DNA of 64,000 nt from Paludibacteraceae bacterium (GCA_024400115.1 JAKSNF010000009.1:1-64000); one strand, 5' to 3'; positions 7,393 through 16,260 are shown, counted from the first letter of the stretch. Made by a program: numbers and translations. The notes: generated by a model not told the origin, from the sequence alone.

Positions 7393-8076
7393 ATGACTCA
7401 AGAAGAAATAAAAGAACTCATATCAAAAGCGCAACATGGCGATGCTGAAGCACAATTTGAATTGGGTAAAGTGTACCATTTTGGGAAAGGCGTTAAAAAA
7501 AATATATCTAAATCAATTACATTGTTTAAACTTGCTTCCGAGCAAGGTCATTGTCAAGCTCAATCGCTATTAGGGATGTGTTATCAGCTTGGTATTGGTG
7601 TAGAAGAAAATGAGACGGAAGCTTTTAAGTTGTTCAAACTATCTGCTGAGCAAGGCGATGTTCATGGTCAATATTGTTTAGGTATATGTTACGAATTCGG
7701 TGCTGGAATAGAAAAGAATCTCACCGAGGCCATCAGGTTGTATGAACTATCTGCGGAGCAAGGCGATGATGAGGCACAATTTATGCTTGGGGTGCATTTC
7801 TATCATGGGGAGGGAGTAAAAAAGAATCTGACTAAAGCGTTTAAATTGTATCAAAAAGCGGCAGAGCAAGGTCATACTAGAGCACAGCTTTGTTTAGGAG
7901 GGTGTTACTTTAATGGAGACGGCGTAGAAAAAGATTATACCGAAGCCGTCAAGTGGTTTCGCCTTGCTGCCAAACAAGGAAATAAAAAAGCAAAAGCGAT
8001 TTTGAAAAAAATGGAGATGAGCAAAAACTCCGATGAGGAGTTACAAATCAAGCAACAGCAACATAATAAAGGCTAA
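7393..8076 (+). CDS. Sel1-repeat protein
   Basis: This is a 227-residue protein made almost entirely of five Sel1-like (TPR-related) repeats of 36 residues, each with the AxxxLGxxYxxGxGVxxNxxEAxxLxxxAAEQG pattern. There is no signal peptide, so it is predicted to be cytoplasmic. Such proteins are scaffolds for protein-protein contacts. It lies 138 bp after the membrane-protein gene beyond a hairpin and may be read from the same promoter. In this setting it is plausibly an adaptor for the RavA/ViaA-associated cluster; that is inference. Confidence 0.8.
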   Translation: MTQEEIKELISKAQHGDAEAQFELGKVYHFGKGVKKNISKSITLFKLASEQGHCQAQSLLGMCYQLGIGVEENETEAFKLFKLSAEQGDVHGQYCLGICYEFGAGIEKNLTEAIRLYELSAEQGDDEAQFMLGVHFYHGEGVKKNLTKAFKLYQKAAEQGHTRAQLCLGGCYFNGDGVEKDYTEAVKWFRLAAKQGNKKAKAILKKMEMSKNSDEELQIKQQQHNKG

Positions 8077-8151
8077 ATCATAGTGAACAACTTAGATAAT
8101 GATAACTCATATCTCCGACACCGCACACTACAAAGAAGTGTTAGGTATGCC

Positions 8152-8320
8152 TTTCCTAACTTCGTTGACACTTTCCTAAAAAAGTTGACACCACTTTCGA
8201 AGTTGGTCATGACCAAGTGACCAACTTCTCTGTTAGAGCCCGTCAATAAAGGGTTTCCACTAAGTTGGTCATCTGGTCATGACCAACTATGACCATTTCC
8301 TTTTGAAATTGCGATGGTTG
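8152..8320. repeat. Direct repeat R1
   Basis: This is a copy of the sequence at 9269-9441, nearly identical from TTTCCTAA to GCGATGGTTG. It contains nested palindromes around GGTCATGACC, for example AGTTGGTCAT with ATGACCAACT, and two spaced TTGACA motifs. Confidence 0.85.
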
Positions 8321-8424
8321 ATGTTTGCAACTACCCTTGGCGGAATTGGCGGACTTGGCGGACTTCCAGTAATGGTCGAAGTCCGATGGTTATTGAGACT
8401 CCGCCAAGTCCGCCACAACAAAAA

Positions 8425-8443
8425 CGGCAAAAGACTTTTGCCG
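8425..8443. repeat. 19-bp palindrome copy 1
   Basis: CGGCAAAAGACTTTTGCCG is a perfect palindrome around one A. It is followed by AGAAAGG, as are the other copies in slightly varied form. Confidence 0.8.
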
Positions 8444-8466
8444 AGAAAGGAACAGGGTACAAAAAC

Positions 8467-8515
8467 GAGAAACAAGAAACGAGAAACAAGAAACAAGAAG
8501 CGAGAAACGAGAGGG
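8467..8515. repeat. Heptamer array, RAGAAAC family
   Basis: Seven 7-bp units of the form (G/A)AGAAAC run in tandem and end in GAGAGGG. Confidence 0.8.
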
Positions 8516-8597
8516 CGCACATATAATGCACGCAGAAAGGACTGAACAAAACCGGCGCGAGCAAAGGGAGCGCTACAGCGCAGCAAAGCGCAAAGAA

Positions 8598-8614
8598 CCC
8601 GCATATAATGCGGG
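8598..8614. repeat. Short hairpin CCCGCAT-ATA-ATGCGGG
   Basis: This 7-bp stem has a 3-nt loop. A related hairpin with a 6-bp stem lies at 9534-9548 in the same module context. Confidence 0.6.
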
Positions 8615-8644
8615 GACAAATGAACGAAAAAGGCGAGCAATAAA

Positions 8645-8663
8645 CGGCGAAAGACTTTCGCCG
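8645..8663. repeat. 19-bp palindrome copy 2 with compensatory change
   Basis: CGGCGAAAGACTTTCGCCG differs from copies 1 and 3 at two positions that pair with each other (A-T to G-C), so the stem is preserved. Confidence 0.8.
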
Positions 8664-8684
8664 AGAAGAGACAAGGTACAAAAC

Positions 8685-8726
8685 GAGAAGCGAGAAACAA
8701 GAAACAAGAAACGAGAAACGAGAGGG
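8685..8726. repeat. Second RAGAAAC heptamer array
   Basis: Six tandem 7-bp units end in the same GAGAGGGCGCACATA module as the first array, so the palindrome plus array is a duplicated block. Confidence 0.8.
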
Positions 8727-8947
8727 CGCACATACAATGTACGCAGAAAGGACGGAACAAAAAAAACCGCGGTTGCGAGCCGCGGGGGAAAGACACCCAA
8801 ATATATGATTATTAAGATTCCGGAGTTAAGAAAGGATAGCAGAGGGGTAGCCTAAGGGTTGCTTATCGTATGCTACAGAAACTGGTGATGATACGGAGGG
8901 GAAAGTGTACGATAATTAAAGTCAGCCTGTATTGAAGCAAGGTAAAA

Positions 8948-9095
8948 AACGTAAAGTGTAAAGTGTAAACTCGATCGAATTGTAATTATACATCGCGCAC
9001 TATTATATATTATATATAATATTATAATAGAAATATAAGAGAACAGAGATGCAAAAACGAAATCGCATCCGAGTTTACGTTTACGTTTACGCTTG
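8948..9095. repeat. Inverted-repeat element with AT-rich centre
   Basis: A GTAAAGTGTAAACTCG block at the left and GAGTTTACGTTTACG at the right are imperfect inverted copies. They flank about 90 bp rich in TATATAAT. The arrangement resembles a miniature inverted-repeat element, but I see no target-site duplication. Confidence 0.4.
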
Positions 9096-9268
9096 AAATC
9101 GTGGCAGAATTTTATGCAAATAACTGTGATGCAGGTGATTATATTTTTAGTATGGGTGTAAAGTGTAAAGTGTAAAGTGTAAACTCGAACGAAAATGTAA
9201 TTGTAGAAAAACGTATTTTATTTCCAAAAATACTTGCACATATCAAAATCTCGCTATTTGAAAACCGA

Positions 9269-9441
9269 TTTCCTAAATTCGTTGACACTTTCCTAAAAAC
9301 GTTGACATCTATCACTTTCGAAGTTGGTCATGACCAAGTGACCATCTTCTCTGTTAGAGCCCGTCAATAAAGGGTTTTCACTAAGTTGGTCATCTGGTCA
9401 TGACCAACTATGACCATTTCCTTTTGAAATTGCGATGGTTG
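9269..9441. repeat. Direct repeat R2
   Basis: This is the second copy of R1. It is followed almost directly by another 19-bp palindrome (9449-9467). Confidence 0.85.
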
Positions 9442-9448
9442 TGTTTAA

Positions 9449-9467
9449 CGGCAAAAGACTTTTGCCG
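9449..9467. repeat. 19-bp palindrome copy 3
   Basis: This is identical to copy 1. An 8-bp-stem hairpin CCGAGATT-GAAA-AATCTCGG follows at 9491-9510. Confidence 0.8.
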
Positions 9468-9838
9468 AGAAAGGAACGGGGACTATAGAACCGAGATTGA
9501 AAAATCTCGGTAACGGGAACATTGTTAAAGACTCCGCATACAATGCGGAAGAAAGGACGGAACAACGCGAGCAAAGGGAGCGCTGCAGCGCAGCAAAGCG
9601 CGACAAGAAAGCGGAAGGGCAATCACACAGTGTCTGCCTAGGAGAGAGGGTCTGCCAAGTCCTTAGACGAACGCGGTAATCACGCCCAAATCAGGCGGTA
9701 ATCACGCGGAGATGATAGTGCGACTATAGTCCTTGCGTCCTCCAAGAAAGGGTTTGGGCGAACCCAAGAATAACCCAAGAATAACCCAAGAAGTACCCAG
9801 TACATAAGGCGGAGGGGCGGAGGGGAAAAAAGGGTATA

Positions 9839-10339
9839 TCAGCGGAGGCGGTCGGCGGAACGGACGAGGGCTTCATCCTTGAGAATCTTCCTTATAGCCA
9901 TCATAGTCAATACTAAGCATAACAACGGGATACATGCTCCAAACAAAATATCCCAATCAGCGGCTACATTATGACGACCAAACCAAACATACATAAACAA
10001 AATACCATAATAGCCTATGCATAACATGACTAAGAACAAACTCAAACGCACCTGAACTATACGTTTCTTAAAGAGCAAGAGGATAACCAATGCCAATGCA
10101 GGAATAAGCAAAGTGGTTACCGATAAACCCCACACACCCTTCAGTTCAATAGCAGGTAAAGACTCTGCCAATGGATTATAATCAGTGGTTATCTCCGTCA
10201 AACCTTTAGCCCCTAACTCAAACATACGCTGAGGAACCGCTTCATCAGGAGTGGAAAACTGAATGACCGGAAGGAAAAACAAAGTTACGCCTAAAGCGAT
10301 AACGATGAAAAGGAAAAGAGATTGAATACGTTGAATCAT
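9839..10339 (-). CDS. DUF4293 family membrane protein
   Basis: This is a 166-residue integral membrane protein. The start MIQRIQSLFLFIVIA is the signature opening of the Bacteroidota DUF4293 family, and four hydrophobic segments follow (about 5-25, 70-90, 98-118 and 128-148). The function of the family is unknown. It is the last gene of the minus-strand run that begins with fumarase. A heptamer array of the AAAGTTT type lies just upstream. Confidence 0.8.
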   Translation of the reverse strand: MIQRIQSLFLFIVIALGVTLFFLPVIQFSTPDEAVPQRMFELGAKGLTEITTDYNPLAESLPAIELKGVWGLSVTTLLIPALALVILLLFKKRIVQVRLSLFLVMLCIGYYGILFMYVWFGRHNVAADWDILFGACIPLLCLVLTMMAIRKILKDEALVRSADRLR

Positions 10340-10349
10340 ATGTCTTTTT

Positions 10350-10386
10350 AGTTGAAAGTTGAAAGTTTAAAGTTTAAAGAAGCCGT
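10350..10386. repeat. Heptamer array, AAAGTTT/TTTAAAG type
   Basis: Tandem 7-bp units lie between the DUF4293 gene and the acyltransferase gene, in the leader of the former. Confidence 0.6.
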
Positions 10387-10392
10387 CTAGTT

Positions 10393-10974
10393 TTATAGTT
10401 TAAAGTCTATTAGAGAGACTTTTTCGTTTTTTAGTTGATATTTTTCGCCGGTGGCGGGGCAGGTGGCAAAGCCCTGAGCGTCAAAGGTCAGTTTTTCGCC
10501 ATGGCGACTAACCCACCCTATCCTTCTGGCGGGATTACCGACCATCAAGGCATAAGCAGGAACGTCCTTGGTGACGACACTGCCGGCACCAATCAGACAA
10601 TACTCGCCTAACGAGTGACCGCAAACGATAGTGGCATTAGCCCCCACCGAAGCACCATTACCAATGATCGTCTCGCGGTACTCGCTCTTGCGGCTAACCG
10701 CTGAACGGGGGTTGATGACGTTAGTAAAGACCATGGAAGGACCTAAAAAGACATCATCTCCGCAGCGGACGCCCGTATAGACGCTCACGTTGTTCTGTAT
10801 CTTGCAATTACGCCCGAGGACTACGTCCGGGGAGATAACCACATTTTGACCGATATTACAGTCCTCACCAATGGTGCAACCGGACATGATATGGCTAAAG
10901 TGCCATATTTTCGTGCCGCGACCAATGGTGCAGCCGTCATCGACGTAACTTGATTCGTGTTTAAAATATTCCAT
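10393..10974 (-). CDS. Left-handed beta-helix acyltransferase, WbpD/WlbB-like
   Basis: This 193-residue protein is built of hexapeptide repeats ([I/V]GxxxxI patterns throughout residues 10-155), the left-handed beta-helix fold of CoA-dependent acyltransferases. The opening HESSYVDDGCTIGRGTKIWHFSHI and the segment GPSMVFTNVINPRS closely resemble UDP-2-acetamido-3-amino-2,3-dideoxyglucuronate N-acetyltransferases (WbpD/WlbB), used for surface polysaccharide sugars. A short Cys-containing tail follows. The exact sugar substrate cannot be told from the sequence. It starts 2 bp after the rseP stop. Confidence 0.75.
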   Translation of the reverse strand: MEYFKHESSYVDDGCTIGRGTKIWHFSHIMSGCTIGEDCNIGQNVVISPDVVLGRNCKIQNNVSVYTGVRCGDDVFLGPSMVFTNVINPRSAVSRKSEYRETIIGNGASVGANATIVCGHSLGEYCLIGAGSVVTKDVPAYALMVGNPARRIGWVSRHGEKLTFDAQGFATCPATGEKYQLKNEKVSLIDFKL

Positions 10975-10975
10975 A

Positions 10976-12499
10976 TTACATAAAGAAGTGTTTCAATATA
11001 TCATTACCATTAGCGAAGATGAGGAGGGCAAGGAGAATCCACATGCCGATGGAATTCGCCTTCTCCAAGAACTTATCCGAGGGCTGCTTGCCCGTAATCA
11101 TCTCCCACAATAGGAAGAGAATATATCCTCCATCCAACGCCGGTATCGGCAGGAAATTCATAAACGCTAAGATAATACTCAAGAAAGCCGTCATATGCCA
11201 GAACGAATACCAATCCCACAAACCCGAGAAAAGACCTCCTATCGCACCAAAACCGCCTAACGATTGTGCACCCTCTTTAGTGAAGACCAGTTTAAACTGC
11301 TTAACGTACATAGCCAGTGTCTCCCAACCATGTACAATACCGCGTTTCATAGACTCAAAGAAACCATAATGCTCGGTTCGGAGTTCGTAGAACTCGGTGA
11401 CCGGCTGAGGGATAACACCTAACAAGCATTGGTCTCCCATAAAAGCCTCGCCCGTTTGGTACTCGCCGGCTCGATAATAACCGACAGTGATATTCTCACA
11501 CGGGTGCTTCTTCAATTCGTTCTGCACCTCATAGAAAGAGGGCGTAACGACTCCTGCTACGCTAACAATACTATCCCCTTGTTGCAAGCCCAAGAAAGCG
11601 CCCGTTTGTCCCTCATTAACCGTATTAACGACAAAGGGGAAATACTCCGCCACCGGCACAAAAGAACGAGATTGATAGGTCTTATCCTTTCGGCCACGGT
11701 CACGCTCAGCACGATCGAAAACTAATTGGGCAGCGAGGAGATTGGTGCCTAATGATTCGCTCATAATGAGCGTATCATAGTTTAGAGTGGAGAGTTTAGA
11801 GTTTAGAGTAGTTGAGAGTGGAGAGTTAAAAGTTGTATGTTCTACTACAACGTTGCGTTTGCCGTCGATGATGAGCATCTGGACGATGTCACTTATTTTT
11901 TGCGGTTGGACACCATCAATAGAGATAATCTTATCCTGTTGCTCAAAGCCCTCTTGAAGGAAGACCTCATTGAAATAGAGGCCATTATTCACGTTCTCCA
12001 AAGGTAAGGTCGTTTCGCCCCAGTGAAAGAAGACAAGACCAAAGATAAATAATGCCGCAACGAAATTGACAAGGATACCACCGGCAATAATGAGCAGTCG
12101 CTGCCACACATTCTTCGATCGGAACTCCCATGGTTGCGCCTTGGTCTTAGCCATCTGTTCGGAAGTGTGGGTCTCATCCACCATTCCACTGATAGCGCAG
12201 TAACCACCGAAAGGCAGCCAGCCTATACCCCACTCCGTTGACTCGGTGTGTTTGCTCCACTCGTCACCTTCGGTCGTATTAGGGGCAAAGAAAGCTACGT
12301 GCCAGCGACCGTCGAACTTCTTAAAGCGAACAAGACTAATCTTAGGGTTAAAGAACATATAGAATTTTTCCACGCGAACACCGCACAAACGGGCACAGAT
12401 GAAGTGACCCAGTTCGTGAATAACAACGAGGAAACTGAGACTGAGCATGAGTTGCGCAGTTTTAATCCAAAAAGAGGGACTTGTTAAGAAATCAAACAT
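10976..12499 (-). CDS. rseP: RseP family site-2 zinc metalloprotease
   Basis: This 507-residue inner-membrane protease of family M50 cleaves membrane-spanning regulators. The zinc motif HELGH is at residues 28-32, a PDZ-like region lies in the middle, and the C-terminal NFLPIPALDGGYILF segment supplies the third ligand. Residues of about 225-250 are an inserted Ser/Thr/Leu-rich peptide ([16 protein letters not shown]) encoded by a TTTAGAG heptamer array at 11779-11835, so the protein is longer than usual for the family. Its start overlaps the dxr stop by 8 bp. Confidence 0.88.
   Translation of the reverse strand: MFDFLTSPSFWIKTAQLMLSLSFLVVIHELGHFICARLCGVRVEKFYMFFNPKISLVRFKKFDGRWHVAFFAPNTTEGDEWSKHTESTEWGIGWLPFGGYCAISGMVDETHTSEQMAKTKAQPWEFRSKNVWQRLLIIAGGILVNFVAALFIFGLVFFHWGETTLPLENVNNGLYFNEVFLQEGFEQQDKIISIDGVQPQKISDIVQMLIIDGKRNVVVEHTTFNSPLSTTLNSKLSTLNYDTLIMSESLGTNLLAAQLVFDRAERDRGRKDKTYQSRSFVPVAEYFPFVVNTVNEGQTGAFLGLQQGDSIVSVAGVVTPSFYEVQNELKKHPCENITVGYYRAGEYQTGEAFMGDQCLLGVIPQPVTEFYELRTEHYGFFESMKRGIVHGWETLAMYVKQFKLVFTKEGAQSLGGFGAIGGLFSGLWDWYSFWHMTAFLSIILAFMNFLPIPALDGGYILFLLWEMITGKQPSDKFLEKANSIGMWILLALLIFANGNDILKHFFM
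11779..11835. repeat. TTTAGAG heptamer array inside rseP
   Basis: About eight 7-bp units are read in frame as a low-complexity peptide in the periplasmic PDZ region of RseP. Confidence 0.8.
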
Positions 12500-13679
12500 G
12501 AAAGTAATTTTGAATTATGAATTTTGAATTATGAGTTAATGAGGCCTCAGACAAGGTGCGGGCGAGGGAGTCGGTGGAGACAAGGTCGTCATAGGTTGGA
12601 TTGGCAATAAAGGACACCTTATCCATCGTATTTGCTATGATTTCGGGCATTTGCATAAAGCCGATCTTTCCTTCACGGAAAGCAAGGTTAGCCACCTCGT
12701 TAGCCGCATTCAAAGCACAAGGTATGTTGCCGCCACGCTCAATGGCTTTATATGCCAAACGGAGGTTGGGAAAACGTTCTAAATCGGGCTTCAAGAACGT
12801 CAATTGACCAAGTTCAGTCAGGCTGATACGCGGGAAAGAACTGATCGCACGTTCGGGGTACGTGAGGGCATACTGAATAGGTAACCGCATATCGGGTGCC
12901 CCTAACTGTGCCTTAACAGCACCGTCGCGATACTGAACAGCCGAGTGAACGATAGACTGAGGATGAACAACGACCTCTATTTGGTCGATATTCACGCCAA
13001 AGAGCCACTTAGCCTCAATAACCTCAAAGCCTTTGTTCATCATAGAAGCCGAGTCGATGGTTATCTTCGCTCCCATCTCCCAATTAGGGTGACACAGAGC
13101 TTGGACGGGTGTCACCTTCTCTAAATCCTCTTTAGACAAGTGCAGGAAAGGACCGCCGGAAGCGGTGAGGATGATTTTCTCTATCTCGTTTTGCTCTTCG
13201 CCCACGAGGGATTGGAAGATAGCCGAGTGTTCGCTATCCACAGGCAAGATAGGACAATGGTGCTCTATAGCGAGGCGGGTAATGAGTTCGCCTGCCACGA
13301 CGAGTGTTTCCTTGTTGGCAAGAGCAATCGTCTTGCCGGCTTTGATGGCTTCGATAGTAGGTTGCAGTCCGGCATAACCAACCATAGCCGCTACGACGAT
13401 GTCAATGCTTGGGAAAGTAACCATCTCAGCGATTGATTGCGCCCCACCCCACACTTTGATAGGCAGGTCATGGAGGGCATCCCTTAGTTGTGGAAGAAGC
13501 GATTCGTCCGCAATACACACCACTTCGGGGTGGAACTCGCGAGCTTGCGCTATGAGTTTGTCAATGCTATGATGAGCCGAAATGGCATAGACCTCGAAGC
13601 GGTCGGGGTTTGCCCTAACCACATCAAGGGTCTGCGTGCCTATTGACCCTGTGCTACCTAATATGGCAATGCGTTTCAT
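12492..13679 (-). CDS. dxr: 1-deoxy-D-xylulose 5-phosphate reductoisomerase
   Basis: This enzyme converts DXP to MEP in the non-mevalonate isoprenoid pathway. The NADPH-binding motif GSTGSIG follows the start MKRIAIL, and PVDSEHSAIFQ plus SGGPF near the centre are active-site segments. I chose the ATG at 13679 because the upstream in-frame extension is translated from a GTGGATG heptamer array and has no counterpart in the family. The last 16 residues come from a TTATGAA-type array at 12506-12538, so the normal C-terminus has been extended or replaced by repeat sequence. The predicted product is 395 residues. Confidence 0.9.
   Translation of the reverse strand: MKRIAILGSTGSIGTQTLDVVRANPDRFEVYAISAHHSIDKLIAQAREFHPEVVCIADESLLPQLRDALHDLPIKVWGGAQSIAEMVTFPSIDIVVAAMVGYAGLQPTIEAIKAGKTIALANKETLVVAGELITRLAIEHHCPILPVDSEHSAIFQSLVGEEQNEIEKIILTASGGPFLHLSKEDLEKVTPVQALCHPNWEMGAKITIDSASMMNKGFEVIEAKWLFGVNIDQIEVVVHPQSIVHSAVQYRDGAVKAQLGAPDMRLPIQYALTYPERAISSFPRISLTELGQLTFLKPDLERFPNLRLAYKAIERGGNIPCALNAANEVANLAFREGKIGFMQMPEIIANTMDKVSFIANPTYDDLVSTDSLARTLSEASLTHNSKFIIQNYFHV
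12506..12538. repeat. TTATGAA heptamer array at the dxr 3' end
   Basis: Tandem 7-bp units encode the C-terminal residues of Dxr and lie just upstream of the rseP start. Confidence 0.75.
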
Positions 13680-13680
13680 T

Positions 13681-13713
13681 ATTGTGGACTGTGGATAGTG
13701 GATGGTGGATGAT
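13681..13713. repeat. GTGGATG heptamer array before dxr
   Basis: Four to five 7-bp units fill the 40-bp spacer between the M23-like gene and dxr. Confidence 0.8.
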
Positions 13714-13719
13714 GATTTT

Positions 13720-14547
13720 TTAAAAGACGATAGCTTCTTCGGGGTTGAGGGGTTGACCATGATGCCAGAGTTCGAAGGATAGCGGTTGCTCGGAAGCGAC
13801 AGCTATACTCTCACCCGGTTCGACATAGGTTCCTACCGACTTAAGCACCTTGGCTGCGTTCTTATAAATAGAGACGTAGTTATCATGCTGAACGACGATA
13901 GTAAAGGTGTTGTTTATCTCAAAGGTTGTCATGACCACCGTTCCGCTTAAGACAGAGGTTATGTTCTCATTTTGAGGCGTCTGAATCAGCACATTAGGAT
14001 GAGTAGCATTGAAATGCTCCACGATAGCCCCATGAGCCGGTCTAAAGAACGTGGTGACGGGCACATCGGAGTGTTGGGAGAAGAGTTGAAGATTACCTTT
14101 CTCTTTCTGCTCATATTGCGCCATGAACTCCTCTGTGGCTTCCGCTTTGGCTTCCAATAACTGCTGACGCATGAGCAGTTGGATGGAGTCCAAGGGTTGT
14201 ACGGTATCGGCTTTCACGTCCCCTAACATGATCTGCTTGACGAGGTCTATGTATTGTGTTTGCAACGCCACCTCGGTACTAAGCGAATCAACAACGACTG
14301 TTTGCGTCACCAGTTGTTCACGAATACTCTCAGAGTAACCGGGTAAGACATGACGGATAGGCGTAAAGATGATGAGCACCGCCAAGATACCTAAGGTAAA
14401 GAAGAAACACAGGGTCAGCACAACGACCGCACTGAGCCGAGAGACGCGGACATGCCATTTCTCAATGAGCGTGTCCTCGTTCATCAGACTCAAACGGTAC
14501 TTATAGTTCGCCCGTTTCCAGAAACTATCTTTTACAGGATCGTGCAT
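13720..14547 (-). CDS. Degenerate M23-type (LytM-like) envelope protein
   Basis: This 275-residue protein has one membrane segment at about 37-62, a coiled-coil-like middle and a C-terminal LytM/M23 fold recognisable from [20 protein letters not shown] and [18 protein letters not shown]. The catalytic H-x(3)-D and HLH motifs of active M23 peptidases are missing: SFELWHH occupies the final motif position and no histidine precedes the expected aspartate. It is therefore probably a non-enzymatic regulator or scaffold like EnvC/NlpD. Its start overlaps the fumarase stop by 16 bp. Confidence 0.75.
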   Translation of the reverse strand: MHDPVKDSFWKRANYKYRLSLMNEDTLIEKWHVRVSRLSAVVVLTLCFFFTLGILAVLIIFTPIRHVLPGYSESIREQLVTQTVVVDSLSTEVALQTQYIDLVKQIMLGDVKADTVQPLDSIQLLMRQQLLEAKAEATEEFMAQYEQKEKGNLQLFSQHSDVPVTTFFRPAHGAIVEHFNATHPNVLIQTPQNENITSVLSGTVVMTTFEINNTFTIVVQHDNYVSIYKNAAKVLKSVGTYVEPGESIAVASEQPLSFELWHHGQPLNPEEAIVF

Positions 14548-16184
14548 CCTTCACAGGGTTTGAGTTGTTTAAAGAAATCGTTACCCTTATCATCGACTAA
14601 GATGAAAGCGGGGAAGTTCTCTACTTCAATCTTCCAGATTGCTTCCATGCCCAGTTCGGGATACTCGACGCACTCGATAGAACGTATATTCTCTTGAGCA
14701 AGTACGGCAGCCGGTCCACCAATGGAGCCGAGGTAGAAACCGCCATGCTTCTGGCAAGCATTGGTCACATCAATGGAGCGATTACCCTTAGCGAGCATGA
14801 TGAGGCTACCGCCCTTGGATTGGAACTCATCCACATAGGGATCCATTCGTCCTGCCGTGGTCGGCCCCATCGAACCGCAAGGCATTCCGGCAGGAGTCTT
14901 AGCCGGTCCGGCGTAGTAGATAGGATGGTTCTTGAGGTATTCGGGCATCGGTTCACCGGCATCAAGGCGTGCTTTAATCTTAGCGTGAGCAATGTCACGA
15001 CCGACGATGATGGTGCCGTTGAGGCTCAGGCGTGTACCAATAGGATAGTTAGAAAGAATCTTGCACACGTCCTTCATGGGTTGGTTGAGGTCGATGGTAA
15101 CGGCATTACCCTCACCTGCTTGACGGAGAGTTTCGGGAATGAGTTCACCCGGGTTATTGTCCATCTTTTCAATCCATATACCGTCTTTATTGATCTTACA
15201 TTTGATATTACGGTCAGCGGAGCAGCTCACGCCCAAACCGATGGGGCACGAAGCACCATGACGAGGCAGACGAACAACGCGAACATCGTGTGCCATGTAC
15301 TTACCTCCGAACTGTGCACCAAGACCAATCTTATAAGCCTCTTGGAGCAGTTGTTTCTCCAGTTCAACATCGCGGAAAGCGCGACCGGAAGCATTACCCG
15401 TAGTGGGCAGACTATCGTAGTAGTGAGTGGAAGCCAGTTTAACGGTGAGCAGGTTCTTCTCCGCACTGGTACCACCAATCACGATAGCTATATGATACGG
15501 TGGACAAGCAGCCGTACCGAGGGATTTCATTTTCTCCACAAGGAAGGGAATGAGAGTGCCCGGGTTTTGAATACGGGCTTTGGTCTCTTGGTAGAGGTAG
15601 GACTTATTAGCACTACCGCCACCCTTGGTGACGCAAAGGAAACGATACTCGTCGCCTTCGGTAGCCTCGATATCTATTTGGGCAGGCAGGTTACACTTGG
15701 TGTTCACTTCCTCGTACATAGTGAGAGGAGCGTTCTGGCTATAACGGAGATTTTCCTCAGTGTAGGTCTTGAAGACACCTAAAGAGAGGGCTTCTTCGTC
15801 GCTTATATCGGTGTGCTCGGAAGCACTCCAGACTTGCTGACCTTTCTCACCGTGGATGATAGCCGTACCGGTATCTTGGCAGAGGGGCAGACGTCCCTTG
15901 GCGGCTATCTCGGCATTGCGAAGGAAAGTGAGAGCAACGTATTTATCGTTCTCGCTGGCTTCGGGGTCGGTCAGAATCTTTGCCACTTGCAGGTTATGAC
16001 TGCGACGAAGCATAAAACTAACATCCTTAAATGCTTGATTAGCCATCAAGGTAAGGCCCTCTTTCTCGACTTTGAGAATAGGTTTGCCTTCAAACTCGCT
16101 AACGGAGACATAGTCCTTGGTTAGCAGATAATACTCGGTCTCGTCCTTACCGAGTTGAAACATTGGTTCGTAATGAAAATCCAT
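14532..16184 (-). CDS. fumA: Class I fumarate hydratase (4Fe-4S)
   Basis: This 550-residue enzyme interconverts fumarate and malate in the TCA or reductive succinate route. It is the oxygen-sensitive iron-sulphur class. Cysteines at about 102 (LCQDTGT), 227 (ACPPYH) and 313 (SCPIGLG) are positioned as cluster ligands, and the C-terminal domain has the GPTTAGRMD segment of the family. Length and domain order are normal. It leads the minus-strand run down to DUF4293. Class I use suits an anaerobe. Confidence 0.92.
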   Translation of the reverse strand: MDFHYEPMFQLGKDETEYYLLTKDYVSVSEFEGKPILKVEKEGLTLMANQAFKDVSFMLRRSHNLQVAKILTDPEASENDKYVALTFLRNAEIAAKGRLPLCQDTGTAIIHGEKGQQVWSASEHTDISDEEALSLGVFKTYTEENLRYSQNAPLTMYEEVNTKCNLPAQIDIEATEGDEYRFLCVTKGGGSANKSYLYQETKARIQNPGTLIPFLVEKMKSLGTAACPPYHIAIVIGGTSAEKNLLTVKLASTHYYDSLPTTGNASGRAFRDVELEKQLLQEAYKIGLGAQFGGKYMAHDVRVVRLPRHGASCPIGLGVSCSADRNIKCKINKDGIWIEKMDNNPGELIPETLRQAGEGNAVTIDLNQPMKDVCKILSNYPIGTRLSLNGTIIVGRDIAHAKIKARLDAGEPMPEYLKNHPIYYAGPAKTPAGMPCGSMGPTTAGRMDPYVDEFQSKGGSLIMLAKGNRSIDVTNACQKHGGFYLGSIGGPAAVLAQENIRSIECVEYPELGMEAIWKIEVENFPAFILVDDKGNDFFKQLKPCEGCTIL

Positions 16185-16220
16185 AATATTTTATTTATTT
16201 TTGATCGTTCGTTGCACTTA

Positions 16221-16260
16221 CTGTAAGACCGCTTTGCTGAAAGACCGCTACGCTATCAGA
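16221..16260. repeat. GAAAGACCG mini-hairpin array
   Basis: Two to three units of the modular family (TAAGACCGC, GAAAGACCGC with small GC-rich inserts) lie between the fumarase start and the ribE stop. Confidence 0.7.

Larger units (their letters stand above)
8077..9838. other. 1.7-kb gene-free mosaic of palindromes and repeats
   Basis: Reading frames cross this stretch, but their peptides are low-complexity translations of repeats, so I call no gene. It contains a 170-bp direct repeat (8152-8320 and 9269-9441), three copies of a 19-bp palindrome, two RAGAAAC heptamer arrays, several short hairpins of related design, GTAAAGT arrays and an AACCCAAGAAT triplication near 9760-9798. Several modules recur at 37869-38576. 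Confidence 0.7.

Noticed and set aside
8467..8726. Possible CRISPR array
   Set aside because: The 7-bp units are directly adjacent with no unique spacers, and no cas gene is in the window.
8279..8855. Overlapping open frames on both strands (up to 169 residues)
   Set aside because: The peptides are translations of RAGAAAC heptamers and palindromes (for example NEKRETRNKKRETR), with no promoter or family resemblance.
8948..9095. Calling a defined MITE
   Set aside because: The inverted ends are imperfect, built from simple repeats, and I see no target-site duplication.
12492..13760. Longer dxr start at 13760
   Set aside because: The extra 27 residues are translated from a GTGGATG array and overlap the end of the M23-like gene; the family starts at MKRIAIL.
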